Of a DNA stretch of 35,821 bases, positions 25,579 through 34,993 are shown in pieces. The stretch is taken from the NCBI GenBank assembly GCA_946404585.1, contig CAMJEC010000003.1:1-35821 (forward strand). The letters are read 5' to 3'. Made by a program: the position numbers and the translations under genes. The stretch comes from an uncultured Caryophanales bacterium. Its GTDB lineage: Bacteria; Bacillota_I; Bacilli_A; RFN20; CAG-826. The notes under the pieces are model-generated. The model saw only the letters and a list, made by a program, of their open reading frames with translations, was not told the origin of the DNA and did no database searches. Position 1 is the first letter of the stretch. The number at the start of each line of letters is the position of its first letter.

Positions 25579-27400
25579 AGTAGTAATAATCTCCTTCCTC
25601 AGTGAATTTTAAGTATGTTGGGTCGGTTGTGGCTGTTGGTTCATCAAATAATTTGAAGAAGTCATCAGCGACCTTTTCAGGAACAAGACGTGTTAATGTT
25701 GGGGACATTGCACCAGTAATAGCGTTCTTTGTGGTGTATTCAGCATCACGGTTATATTCTTGGAGTTCTAACATTTCTGTATATGTTCTCCAGTCTTCCG
25801 CTAAACCTTGTTCTTGCTTATAAGCATTGTTTTCTTGTTGAGCTTTGATATAAGCGTCAATTCGATCACCTAAACCTTCAGCAGCATCTTTGAATTCGAT
25901 GGAGACTTGGGTCTTGAGGTAGTTGTATAAACGATAGTCATATGTTTTGTCGAAGGACTTAACATTATTTAAGATATCGTCTGCACGTGTTTTGTAATCA
26001 GAAATTTCAGAGCTTTGGATGTAGTTGACATAGGATCTGGCGTTTGGATTGTAGCCTTCTTCACCTGGTAATTTTGTATCGTAGTATGTGGCGAATTCAG
26101 CGTAATCATACATGGATTCTTCAATGACCATGAAGTGAATACCGAATTGGCTACGAACACCAACGATAACGTTACCTTTTTCATCAACTAAGTAACCTTG
26201 AGCGTTGAATCTTGGTAAGTTTGCATCGTAAACAGTGTTACTAGCGAGATTATCAAATTCATCACTTGGGTTAGCTAATGTGCTGTAGTCAGCTCTCTTA
26301 GCATTCTTGATAACGAAAACGTTATGTAAGTTGAAGTACTTATTCCAAACAATGTTTCTTGGATATAAAGCAGTGGAACCACCGGCTAATTTATTCTTAT
26401 TAGCATCGGTTGTAACTTCAGCGTATTCACCAAGTTTAACGAAAGCTTCGTATGGAACTTCAACGACGTTCGCTGGTAAAGCGTTTTTGACATCATCAGT
26501 GATACCTAAACCGGCTTTGATTGTTGCAGCAGCAGCATCAGCAGCGTTAGCGGCATCATAAAGGTTGTCATAAGCATATAAACCTAAGCGGAATTCGTTG
26601 ACCATTGTTTGACCGATGGAAGAAGCAACGTTTGTAACGATACCAACATCGCCACCTTTATCAGCGGATGTATCTTCACTCTTTAAAGCGGTTTCAGTGA
26701 ATGTCTTTTCACCTTTGGCCAAAGTTTGAACGACATCGTAAAGTTTCTTAGATTGTTCTTCGGAAATTGTACCTTTATAGAACTTTTCATCGGCGTTGCC
26801 AGCTTCATCAACCTTCACTAAGATATGACGGATGTGATATGGCATAGCTGGTTTGACATCTTTTTCAGCGGATGTACCATCAGCTTTGATACCTAAGAAT
26901 TCTTCTTTTAAACCTTCAGCTGTGTATTCGTCAGCGAACCAGGTTTGCATGACAGATTTTTCTTCTTCGTAGATGAAATATTCTTTTAAGCCTTTTTCAT
27001 CTTCGACATTTTTACTTTCGAGGATTGCTTTCCACTCAGTGTCGTAACTGGTACCATTGTTCTTGGCGTTTTTATCAGCTTGTGCTTTTTGTTCTTTGAC
27101 TTGGTTTGTAGCCCATTTTTCAATTTCGTCGTAATTCTTTTCGCCTTTAAAGCCTTTTTCTTTAAATTCATAACGAATTAAGACTTCTAAGATTTTGTCA
27201 TAGAACTTGCTGATACCATTTGTTGTACCGTTGTAGGCATTGTAAACATCGTCAGTTAAAAGAGCGATCTTTTCTTTACTACCGTAAGGAGTAAATGTAG
27301 CGATTGCTTTTTTATCTGAAGTGACGTTGCCACAAGCGGACAAAGCCATAGCAGCAATGAAGCCAGTAACTAGTGTTATTGATAGTTTACTTTTCTTCAT
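25571..27400 (-). CDS. PrsA-like peptidyl-prolyl isomerase lipoprotein (parvulin-type)
   Basis: MKKSKLSITLVTGFIAAMALSAC lipobox; PYHIRHILVKV...GDVGIV parvulin-like motifs. RBS ggagag precedes ATG at 27400; track start 27478 lies upstream of the predicted promoter. Confidence 0.8.
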   Translation of the reverse strand: MKKSKLSITLVTGFIAAMALSACGNVTSDKKAIATFTPYGSKEKIALLTDDVYNAYNGTTNGISKFYDKILEVLIRYEFKEKGFKGEKNYDEIEKWATNQVKEQKAQADKNAKNNGTSYDTEWKAILESKNVEDEKGLKEYFIYEEEKSVMQTWFADEYTAEGLKEEFLGIKADGTSAEKDVKPAMPYHIRHILVKVDEAGNADEKFYKGTISEEQSKKLYDVVQTLAKGEKTFTETALKSEDTSADKGGDVGIVTNVASSIGQTMVNEFRLGLYAYDNLYDAANAADAAAATIKAGLGITDDVKNALPANVVEVPYEAFVKLGEYAEVTTDANKNKLAGGSTALYPRNIVWNKYFNLHNVFVIKNAKRADYSTLANPSDEFDNLASNTVYDANLPRFNAQGYLVDEKGNVIVGVRSQFGIHFMVIEESMYDYAEFATYYDTKLPGEEGYNPNARSYVNYIQSSEISDYKTRADDILNNVKSFDKTYDYRLYNYLKTQVSIEFKDAAEGLGDRIDAYIKAQQENNAYKQEQGLAEDWRTYTEMLELQEYNRDAEYTTKNAITGAMSPTLTRLVPEKVADDFFKLFDEPTATTDPTYLKFTEEGDYYYYA

Positions 27401-27434
27401 TTTTAACTCTCCTTTTTCAAATAACAGCGCGAAT

Positions 27435-27463
27435 ATTATAAATATTCTAATTTTTTTATGCAA
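27435..27463 (-). promoter_or_regulatory. Promoter of the PrsA-like operon
   Basis: On -: TTGCAT, 17-bp spacer, TATAAT. Confidence 0.75.
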
Positions 27464-27466
27464 CAA

Positions 27467-27480
27467 GTTTGTTAACAAAC
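27467..27480. repeat. Perfect 14-bp palindrome, candidate operator
   Basis: GTTTGTTAACAAAC, beginning 4 nt from the -35 box of the minus-strand promoter. Confidence 0.6.
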
Positions 27481-27533
27481 CGCTTCTTATCGTATGAAAA
27501 GCATGCTCTTAAAAACAAAAATTATCGTATCGT

Positions 27534-27562
27534 TTGCTTATATAGTTTCTTATAAGTAGAAT
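27534..27562 (+). promoter_or_regulatory. Promoter of the suf operon
   Basis: TTGCTT, 17-bp spacer, TAGAAT. Confidence 0.72.
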
Positions 27563-27588
27563 ATTTCACGGAATTTGAGGTAAGAGGT

Positions 27589-28407
27589 ATGTCTACTTTA
27601 AAAATAATCAACTTACACGCTAGTGTTGACGGAAAAGAAATACTTAAAGGCGTAAACCTTGAAGTCTCTGAAGGCGAGACAGTAGCGTTACTTGGTCCTA
27701 ACGGACACGGCAAATCGACACTTTTAAGTGTCATCATGGGTCATCCAAGATACGAAGTCACAGAAGGCAGCATTTATTTTGATGATAAAAATGTCTTAGA
27801 GTTATCTGTTGACGAACGTTCTAAACTTGGATTGTTCTTAGGCATGCAATCACCTAGTGAGATTCCAGGTGTCATTAACTCTGACTTTCTAAAGGCCGCA
27901 GTTAATGCCCGCAGAGAAAAACCAATTTCTACATATAATTTTTATAAAGTATTAGACCAAGCCACAAAAGAATTAAAAATGCCATTCGATTTAGCGACTA
28001 GATCATTAAACGAAGGTTTCTCCGGTGGTGAAAAGAAAAGAAATGAAATCCTTCAAATGGAATTATTAAAACCAAAACTCGCGATGCTTGATGAAATCGA
28101 CTCTGGTTTAGACGTTGATGCTATGCAAGTTGTTGCTGATGTCATTAATAAAGAAAAAGCTGAAGGTCATGGTTTCCTTGTGATTTCTCACTATGCTCGT
28201 TTGTTTGACATGATCCACCCAACAAGAGCGGTCGTTATGATTAATGGTCGTATCGTTTTAGATGGTGGTCCAGAAATCTTCAAACGTATTGACCAAACTG
28301 GCTATGAATTCATCAAGACAGAATATGGTGTCAATATTGAAAAAGACGATGTTGAAATGAATAAAGTTTCCATCGGTACATGCGCTGTGAAGGAAAGCAT
28401 TAAGTAA
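27589..28407 (+). CDS. sufC: Fe-S cluster assembly ATPase SufC
   Basis: GPNGHGKSTLL, GFSGGEKKRNEILQM, LAMLDEIDSGLDVDAM. Confidence 0.96.
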   Translation: MSTLKIINLHASVDGKEILKGVNLEVSEGETVALLGPNGHGKSTLLSVIMGHPRYEVTEGSIYFDDKNVLELSVDERSKLGLFLGMQSPSEIPGVINSDFLKAAVNARREKPISTYNFYKVLDQATKELKMPFDLATRSLNEGFSGGEKKRNEILQMELLKPKLAMLDEIDSGLDVDAMQVVADVINKEKAEGHGFLVISHYARLFDMIHPTRAVVMINGRIVLDGGPEIFKRIDQTGYEFIKTEYGVNIEKDDVEMNKVSIGTCAVKESIK

Positions 28408-28408
28408 T

Positions 28409-29206
28409 ATGGAAAGAACTATTATTTCCAACGTCAAAAATACTATCTCCAGTGGTGATTATTTCATCGATGGTGCTTTTCTATCTGGTGAGAAAGTCGA
28501 AATCGAAATAGAGGTTAATTCAATTTGCGATATTCTTTTAGATAATTTAAAAGATATTAAAGATTTAAATATTGTTATTAATCAAGATAGTAATGTTAGA
28601 TTATCATTCATCGCTGAAGATGAAATGAAATCATCAAATATCAATATTACAGTGAAGAATAACGCAACACTTAATGGCTATTTCGCTGATTTTGCAGAGA
28701 AAACACTAGAACATCACTGTAAGGTCAACTTAGTGGAAGAAGGTGCTACATGCACATATAAAGTAGCTTCTTTAGTCGCTGGTGAAGATAAAAAACTAGT
28801 GGATGTTTCTATCGATCATGTTTCACCAAGAACGTATGGTAAATTTGATTGCTATGGAATCTGCAAAGATAAAGGTAAAATTGTCGTCGCTGGTACATCT
28901 CACGTCTTTAAAGGCGCGGTGAAAAGTAAAGCGCAACAAAATTCTAAAATTATGGTCTTTGATGAAAGCAGTGATGCTTCCACAAAACCAGTTTTAAAAA
29001 TTGATGAAAACGATCTTGAAGCCAGCCATGGCTCAGTCGTCGGTAAGATAAATGATGATCACTTATTCTACTTAACTTCACGTGGATTAAGTGAAGAAAC
29101 TGCTAAAGAATTAATTACTTGGGGTTACTTAAACCCAATTCTTGAAGGCTTCAAAGAAGAAGACGTCAAAAATCATATTTCTTCTTTAATTGAAAGGAGA
29201 ATGTAA
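28409..29206 (+). CDS. sufD: Short SufD-like Fe-S assembly protein
   Basis: SufBD beta-helix C-terminal motifs LKIDENDLEASHGSVVGKINDDHLFYLTSRGLSEETAKELITWGYL; only 265 aa. Confidence 0.9.
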   Translation: MERTIISNVKNTISSGDYFIDGAFLSGEKVEIEIEVNSICDILLDNLKDIKDLNIVINQDSNVRLSFIAEDEMKSSNINITVKNNATLNGYFADFAEKTLEHHCKVNLVEEGATCTYKVASLVAGEDKKLVDVSIDHVSPRTYGKFDCYGICKDKGKIVVAGTSHVFKGAVKSKAQQNSKIMVFDESSDASTKPVLKIDENDLEASHGSVVGKINDDHLFYLTSRGLSEETAKELITWGYLNPILEGFKEEDVKNHISSLIERRM

Positions 29207-29207
29207 T

Positions 29208-30437
29208 ATGTACGACGTTTATAAGATTAGAAAAGAGTTCCCAATGTTAACAGGTGATATCAAGATGCAAAATAAGCCTCTTGTTTTCCTTGATAACTGC
29301 TCAACCACATTCAAACCACAATGTGTCATCGATGCAATCACTGAATATTATACAAAGTATAATAGTAATTCTCATCGTGGGGATTATGACTTATCTTATA
29401 AAGTTGACGTCATGATTGAAGATGCACGTAAGGAAGTTGCTACTTTAGTGAACGCTGAACAAAACGAAGTTGTTTTCACTGATGGGGCAACTGGTGCATT
29501 AAATTTAGTGGCCTATGGCTATGGCTTAAAGTTCCTTAAAAAAGGTGATGAAATCGTCATCAGTGTTGCAGAACATGCTTCTAATGTTCTTCCTTGGTTT
29601 AGAATCGCCGAATTAACAGGCGCGGTTATTAAATACGTTGACATCGTTGATGGCAAGATCCTTCCAGAGAACTTAAGAAAAGTCATGAGCAAGAACACTA
29701 AGATTGTTTCTTTAGCCCAAGTCGGTAATGTCTTAGGCTATGTCGCAGATGTGAAAGAATTTGCCAAGATTGCCCATGAATTTGGTGCAATTATGGTCGT
29801 CGATGGCGCTCAATCTGTACCACACTTAAAAGTCGATTTTAAGGACCTTGGTATCGATTTTCTCGCTTTTTCAGCGCATAAAATGTGTGGTCCAACCGGT
29901 GTTGGTGCTCTCGTTGGTAGATATGAACTATTAAACGCTATGGATCCATTTGTTTCTGGTGGTGGTATGAATTCAATCTTTAAAAAAGATGGTACTGTTG
30001 ATTACCGTCTACCTCCATACAAATTTGAAGCGGGTACACTTAATATCGCTGGTATTTTAGGCTTTGGTCGCGCGGTTAAATTTATTAAAGAAATCGGTAT
30101 TGAAAATATTCATAAACACGACGAAGAATTAATCGATTACGCTATCGAAAAGCTTAAAGATTATGAAAATATCATTATCTACAATAAGGATGCAAGAAAC
30201 GGTATCTTAACATTCAATATTAAAGGCGTTTTCCCACAAGATGAATCCACATTACTTAACTATAAAGGTATTGCCATTCGTTCTGGTGAACACTGCGCTA
30301 AATTATTAGATAACTATTTAGATACAAAAGCGACATGTAGAATGTCGATTTACTTATATACGTCAAAAGAAGACATCGATACATTCGTCGATGCAATTAT
30401 TAATGGAGGTGACATTTTAGATGCCTACTTTAACTAA
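29208..30437 (+). CDS. sufS: Cysteine desulfurase SufS
   Basis: VDGAQSVPHLKVDFKDLGIDFLAFSAHKMCGPTGVG (PLP Lys) and RSGEHCAKLL active Cys. ATG at 29208 preferred over 29190. Confidence 0.95.
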   Translation: MYDVYKIRKEFPMLTGDIKMQNKPLVFLDNCSTTFKPQCVIDAITEYYTKYNSNSHRGDYDLSYKVDVMIEDARKEVATLVNAEQNEVVFTDGATGALNLVAYGYGLKFLKKGDEIVISVAEHASNVLPWFRIAELTGAVIKYVDIVDGKILPENLRKVMSKNTKIVSLAQVGNVLGYVADVKEFAKIAHEFGAIMVVDGAQSVPHLKVDFKDLGIDFLAFSAHKMCGPTGVGALVGRYELLNAMDPFVSGGGMNSIFKKDGTVDYRLPPYKFEAGTLNIAGILGFGRAVKFIKEIGIENIHKHDEELIDYAIEKLKDYENIIIYNKDARNGILTFNIKGVFPQDESTLLNYKGIAIRSGEHCAKLLDNYLDTKATCRMSIYLYTSKEDIDTFVDAIINGGDILDAYFN

Positions 30438-30849
30438 CGATATGATGAGATCCATCATCATGGACCATTATTCTGATCCACAAAATAAACACCAACCTCC
30501 TAAGGAAGGCTATGAAAAAGTCCATATGCACTCTGATAACTGCATTGATGATTTAGATATCTTTTTACTCGTAGAAGGTAACATTATCACTGATGCTTGC
30601 TTTGATGGAACAGCTTGCACAATCTCAACATCAAGTACAGATATTATGTGTGATTTATTAAAAGGAAAAGAAATCACTGAAGGCAGAAAGATTATCGATG
30701 CCTTCCATCATATGATGCACGAAGAAGAATTCGATGCAGAATTACTAGATGAAGCAATCGTGTTTATTAACACAAGTAAACAAGCAGCACGAATCAGATG
30801 CGCAACCATCGGTTGGAATGCCGCAGAAGAGATTCTAAAGGATAAGTAA
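30421..30849 (+). CDS. sufU: SufU zinc-dependent sulfurtransferase
   Basis: [11 protein letters not shown]; Cys ligands in [20 protein letters not shown] and RIRCATIGW. Confidence 0.93.
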   Translation: MPTLTNDMMRSIIMDHYSDPQNKHQPPKEGYEKVHMHSDNCIDDLDIFLLVEGNIITDACFDGTACTISTSSTDIMCDLLKGKEITEGRKIIDAFHHMMHEEEFDAELLDEAIVFINTSKQAARIRCATIGWNAAEEILKDK

Positions 30850-30850
30850 T

Positions 30851-32251
30851 ATGTCAAAAGACGAAGTTAAATTCCAAGAAGATTATAAATACGGTTTCAA
30901 AGACAAAGATACTTCTATTGTTAACACAGGCATTGGTCTTACCGAAGAAGTTGTTAGACAAATATCCAAGTTAAAAGGCGAACCAGAATGGATGCTTGAG
31001 TTCAGGCTCAAAGCTTTTAAAGCATTCCAGGAAATGCCTATGCCAAGTTTTGGTCCAGATTTATCAATGCTCAATTTTGATTCCTATACATACTTTACTC
31101 GTATGGCTAATGGTGAAGCAAAATCATGGGACGATGTTCCTGAAACTGTTAAAAACACTTTCCAAAAATTAGGTATCCCAGAAGCAGAACAAAAATATCT
31201 TGCTGGTGTATCCACTCAATATGAATCCGAAGTTGTTTACCATAACATGCTTAAAGAAGTGGAAGAAAAAGGTGTTATTTTCCTTTCCACAGATATGGGT
31301 TTAAAACTTTATCCTGAAATCTTTAAGAAATATTTTGGTACAGTAGTGCCAATTAGAGATAACAAATTCTCCGCTTTAAATGGTGCTTGCTGGTCAGGTG
31401 GCTCTTTCGTTTATGTACCAAAAGGTGTGCATTTAGAAAAGCCACTACAATCCTATTTCAGAATTAACAATGAAAAGACTGGCCAATTTGAAAGAACATT
31501 AATCATCGTTGATGAAGGCGCAGATGTCCACTACGTGGAAGGTTGTACTGCTCCAGCATATTCTAAAGAATCATTACACTCAGGTGTGGTGGAAATTATT
31601 GTTTTAAAGAACGCTAAATGCCGTTATTCCACAGTGCAAAACTGGAGCACAAATATCGTTAACTTAGTTACTCAAAGAGCCATTTGCTATGAAGGTGCTT
31701 CTATGGACTGGATTGATGGTAACGTTGGTTCAGGCACCAATATGAAATATCCAGCGGTTATCTTAGCTGGGGAAGGCGCTAAAGGTACATGTATCTCTAT
31801 CGCTGTCGCTGGTAAGGGTCAATATCAAGATGCTGGTTCAAGAATGATTCACTTAGCAAGTAATACCTCATCCACAATTATTTCTAAATCAATTGTTAAG
31901 GGTGGTGGTGTTGCTAACTATCGTGGCACCGTTAGACACATGAAAAACGCTAAAAACTGCAGAAGCCATGTTGAATGCGATACTTTAATTCTTGATGAAC
32001 AATCTTATAGTGATACCATTCCAAATAACGAAGTTAAAAATAATACTTCCTATATTGAACATGAAGCCACAGTGAGTAAAATATCTGAGGATCAATTATT
32101 CTATTTGATGTCACGTGGTATTTCTGAAAAAGATGCCACTCAAATGATTATCATGGGATTCATTGAACCATTCAGTAAAGAACTCCCAATGGAGTATGCA
32201 GTTGAATTAAATCAACTTATTAAAATGGATATGGAAGGTAGTGTCGGTTAA
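30851..32251 (+). CDS. sufB: Fe-S cluster assembly scaffold SufB
   Basis: [54 protein letters not shown]. Confidence 0.97.
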   Translation: MSKDEVKFQEDYKYGFKDKDTSIVNTGIGLTEEVVRQISKLKGEPEWMLEFRLKAFKAFQEMPMPSFGPDLSMLNFDSYTYFTRMANGEAKSWDDVPETVKNTFQKLGIPEAEQKYLAGVSTQYESEVVYHNMLKEVEEKGVIFLSTDMGLKLYPEIFKKYFGTVVPIRDNKFSALNGACWSGGSFVYVPKGVHLEKPLQSYFRINNEKTGQFERTLIIVDEGADVHYVEGCTAPAYSKESLHSGVVEIIVLKNAKCRYSTVQNWSTNIVNLVTQRAICYEGASMDWIDGNVGSGTNMKYPAVILAGEGAKGTCISIAVAGKGQYQDAGSRMIHLASNTSSTIISKSIVKGGGVANYRGTVRHMKNAKNCRSHVECDTLILDEQSYSDTIPNNEVKNNTSYIEHEATVSKISEDQLFYLMSRGISEKDATQMIIMGFIEPFSKELPMEYAVELNQLIKMDMEGSVG

Positions 32252-34122
32252 TGTTTGATTACGATGTAATTGTTGTTGGTGGTGGACATGCAGGCCTAGA
32301 GGCCGCTTTTGCTTGTGCCCACATGAACAAGAAGACATTACTTTTAACCTTAAATAAAGAAATGATTGGCAATATGCCATGCAATCCTTCTATCGGTGGT
32401 TCCGCAAAAGGTATTGTCGTTAGAGAAATCGATGCGTTAGGTGGCATGATGGGTATTGCGGCCGATCATCATTACTTACAATTGAAAATGCTTAATACTG
32501 GTAAAGGCCCTGGCGTTCAATGTCTAAGAGCCCAACAAGATAAGCTTGAATATCCTAAATATTGGCAAGAATTAGTGGCCAAAGAAGATAACCTTACTTT
32601 AGAAGAAGGCATGGTTACCGCTTTAATCTGTGAAAACAATGCAATTCACGGTGTAATTCTCGAAAACGGCGCAAAAGTCCGCTCAAAATGTGTAATTTTA
32701 ACAACTGGTACCTATATGGAAAGTCAGATTTTCCGTGGTCACGATGTTAAAGATGAAGGCCCAGATGGACAAAAGCCATCCTTAGGTCTTTCTCCATTCT
32801 TAAGAAGTATTGGTATTGAAACATTTAGACTTAAAACCGGTACTCCTCCAAGAATCAAAAGAGACTCAATCGACTTTAGTAAAGCTACCCCTCAACCAGG
32901 GACAAATAAGCACTTAGCCTTCTCTTATGAAACAAAGGAATTCATTCCAATTGAAGAGCAAGAACTCTGCTATTTGGTTTACACTACACCAAGAACACAT
33001 GAAATCATTAAAGAACACTTAAAAGATTCTGCTTTATTTAGTGGTTTAGTGACTGGTGTAGGTCCAAGATATTGCCCATCTATTGAATCAAAAATTGTTA
33101 CTTTTGCGGATAAAGAAAGGCACCAATTATTCTTAGAACCAGAATCTAGATATACCGATTCTATTTACTTACAAGGCTTCTCAACATCTATGCCTGTTGA
33201 AGTCCAAGAAGAAATGGTGCGTTCTTTACCAGGTTTTGAAAATGCTGTTTTCCTTAAATACGCATACGCGATTGAATATGACGCTATTAGAACAGAAGAA
33301 TATGGTTCAAATCTTGAAATCAAGAAATGGCCAGGTTTATTCATCGGTGGCCAAATCTGTGGCACATCTGGTTATGAAGAAGCCGCTGCTCTTGGTTTAA
33401 TGGCGGGTATTAACGCTTGCCTTAAAATCGATGGTAAGGAACCATTAGTGCTCCGCCGTGATCAAGCCTATATCGGTGTCATGATTGATGACTTAGTTAC
33501 TAAAGGTACAGAAGAACCATACCGTTTAATGTCATCACGCGCGGAATTCCGCTTAATCTTAAGACACGATAACGCTGATATGAGATTAACCGAAATCGGT
33601 CATGATATTGGCTTAATTAAAGAAGAGAGATATTCTCACTACATTAACAAAGTTAATAACATTAATAAAGTTATCGAAATTCTTAAATCTATTTATTTAG
33701 GTTCTAGAAAAGATATCAATGAATGGTTAGAAAGCATTAATTCAAATCCACTTCAAGGTGGCATCCAAGCTTTTGAACTATTAAAAAGACCAGAAGTATC
33801 TTATGTTGATTTAGTGAAGTTTGTTCCTGAAATCCAAGATATCGAATTAGATGAATTCGCAATTGAAGAAGTGGAAATCATCGCTAAATATGAAGGCTAT
33901 ATTGTTAAGCAAATTAGAGAAGCTAAAAATATGGCGAAATTAGAAGAAATGAAAATCCCTAGTGATATGGATTTCTTAAATATGGATGGTTTAGCCTTGG
34001 AGGCTAGACAAAAACTAAATAAAGTGAGACCAATTACCATCGGTCAAGCCTCTCGCATATCTGGTGTTAATCCAAGTGATATCAGTGTTTTAATCTTTAA
34101 TGTGAGGAAGATCCATGAATAA
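32251..34122 (+). CDS. mnmG: tRNA uridine-5-carboxymethylaminomethyl modification enzyme MnmG
   Basis: YDVIVVGGGHAGLEAAFA, CNPSIGGSAKG, EYDAIRTEEY, GQICGTSGYEEAAALGLMAGINA. Confidence 0.97.
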   Translation: MFDYDVIVVGGGHAGLEAAFACAHMNKKTLLLTLNKEMIGNMPCNPSIGGSAKGIVVREIDALGGMMGIAADHHYLQLKMLNTGKGPGVQCLRAQQDKLEYPKYWQELVAKEDNLTLEEGMVTALICENNAIHGVILENGAKVRSKCVILTTGTYMESQIFRGHDVKDEGPDGQKPSLGLSPFLRSIGIETFRLKTGTPPRIKRDSIDFSKATPQPGTNKHLAFSYETKEFIPIEEQELCYLVYTTPRTHEIIKEHLKDSALFSGLVTGVGPRYCPSIESKIVTFADKERHQLFLEPESRYTDSIYLQGFSTSMPVEVQEEMVRSLPGFENAVFLKYAYAIEYDAIRTEEYGSNLEIKKWPGLFIGGQICGTSGYEEAAALGLMAGINACLKIDGKEPLVLRRDQAYIGVMIDDLVTKGTEEPYRLMSSRAEFRLILRHDNADMRLTEIGHDIGLIKEERYSHYINKVNNINKVIEILKSIYLGSRKDINEWLESINSNPLQGGIQAFELLKRPEVSYVDLVKFVPEIQDIELDEFAIEEVEIIAKYEGYIVKQIREAKNMAKLEEMKIPSDMDFLNMDGLALEARQKLNKVRPITIGQASRISGVNPSDISVLIFNVRKIHE

Positions 34123-34816
34123 AGAAACATTTGTTAAAGAATTGAATAATCGTGGTATTAACTGCAACGAACAACAATTAGAACTCTTATGGGATTTCAT
34201 GAGACATGTTTTAAAAACAAATGAAAGTTTTAATCTTACTGCGATTAAAGATGAAGAATCATTCGTGGAAAAGATGCTCTTTGATAGTGCGCTTCTTTTA
34301 AGCAATCAAAACTTTGAAGGATTAGATATTTTAGATATCGGTGCTGGGGCTGGTTTCCCAAGTGTTGTCTTATCAATTCTTTCTCCAAAAGCCCATGTTT
34401 TTGCCCTCGATAGCACCGCTAAAAAAGTGAAGTTCATTGAAGACTACGCTAAGGAAAAGAGCTTAGACGTCACTGGAATAGCGGCTCGTGCAGAAGAATT
34501 TGCTAGGGAAAATAGAGATAGATTTATGGTGGTTACTGCTAGAGCGGTTGCCTCTTTAAGAATCCTTATTGAATTAGCGGTTCCTCTCCTTAAAGTTGGT
34601 GGTGTATTTATCGCCATGAAAGGCCCGGGTTTTGAACAAGAAATCGCAGAAGCTCAAGGCGCTTTGAAGAAGCTTAACTGTGAAATTGATTATATCTATG
34701 AAGATCAATTACCAGAATCAAAAGAAAATAGATCATTTATTTATATTAAAAAGATAAAAGAAACACCCAAAAAATACCCACGTTTATATGGGGAAATAAA
34801 AAATAAAGCATTATAG
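34115..34816 (+). CDS. rsmG: 16S rRNA (guanine527-N7)-methyltransferase RsmG
   Basis: NLTAI, DIGAGAGFPSVVLSI, TARAVASLRILIELAVPLLKVGG. Confidence 0.95.
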   Translation: MNKETFVKELNNRGINCNEQQLELLWDFMRHVLKTNESFNLTAIKDEESFVEKMLFDSALLLSNQNFEGLDILDIGAGAGFPSVVLSILSPKAHVFALDSTAKKVKFIEDYAKEKSLDVTGIAARAEEFARENRDRFMVVTARAVASLRILIELAVPLLKVGGVFIAMKGPGFEQEIAEAQGALKKLNCEIDYIYEDQLPESKENRSFIYIKKIKETPKKYPRLYGEIKNKAL

Positions 34817-34840
34817 TATTTTATTTGTTAAATAAGGGTA

Positions 34841-34846
34841 TATAAT
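34841..34846 (+). promoter_or_regulatory. -10 box upstream of FMN riboswitch
   Basis: TATAAT a few nt before the aptamer; -35 weak. Confidence 0.6.
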
Positions 34847-34852
34847 AGTAAT

Positions 34853-34959
34853 CACTTCAGGGCAGCGAAAAGCGACCGGCGGTAAACCCCGCGAGCCTCA
34901 AGAGGAGGCAGGAACTTGTGAAATTCAAGTGGCGACAGTAAAGTCTGGATGAAAGAAGT
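34853..34959 (+). promoter_or_regulatory. FMN riboswitch aptamer
   Basis: CACTTCAGGGCAGCGAAAAGCGACCGGCGGTAAACCCCGCGAGCC...GGCGACAGTAAAGTCTGGATGAAAGAAGT matches the conserved FMN (RFN) core. Confidence 0.96.
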
Positions 34960-34967
34960 ACGTTTTT

Positions 34968-34993
34968 TAGGCCTTGGGAAAGGTCTATTTTTT
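34968..34993 (+). terminator. Riboswitch expression-platform terminator
   Basis: TAGGCCTT-GGGA-AAGGTCTA stem followed by TTTTTT, adjoining ATG 34994. Confidence 0.85.

Noticed and set aside
34949-34993. Track start codon of the RibU-like ORF (MKEVRFLGLGKGLFF)
   Set aside because: This stretch is the 3' end of the FMN aptamer and the terminator hairpin; MKRKFRNPVEM at 34994 is the credible start.
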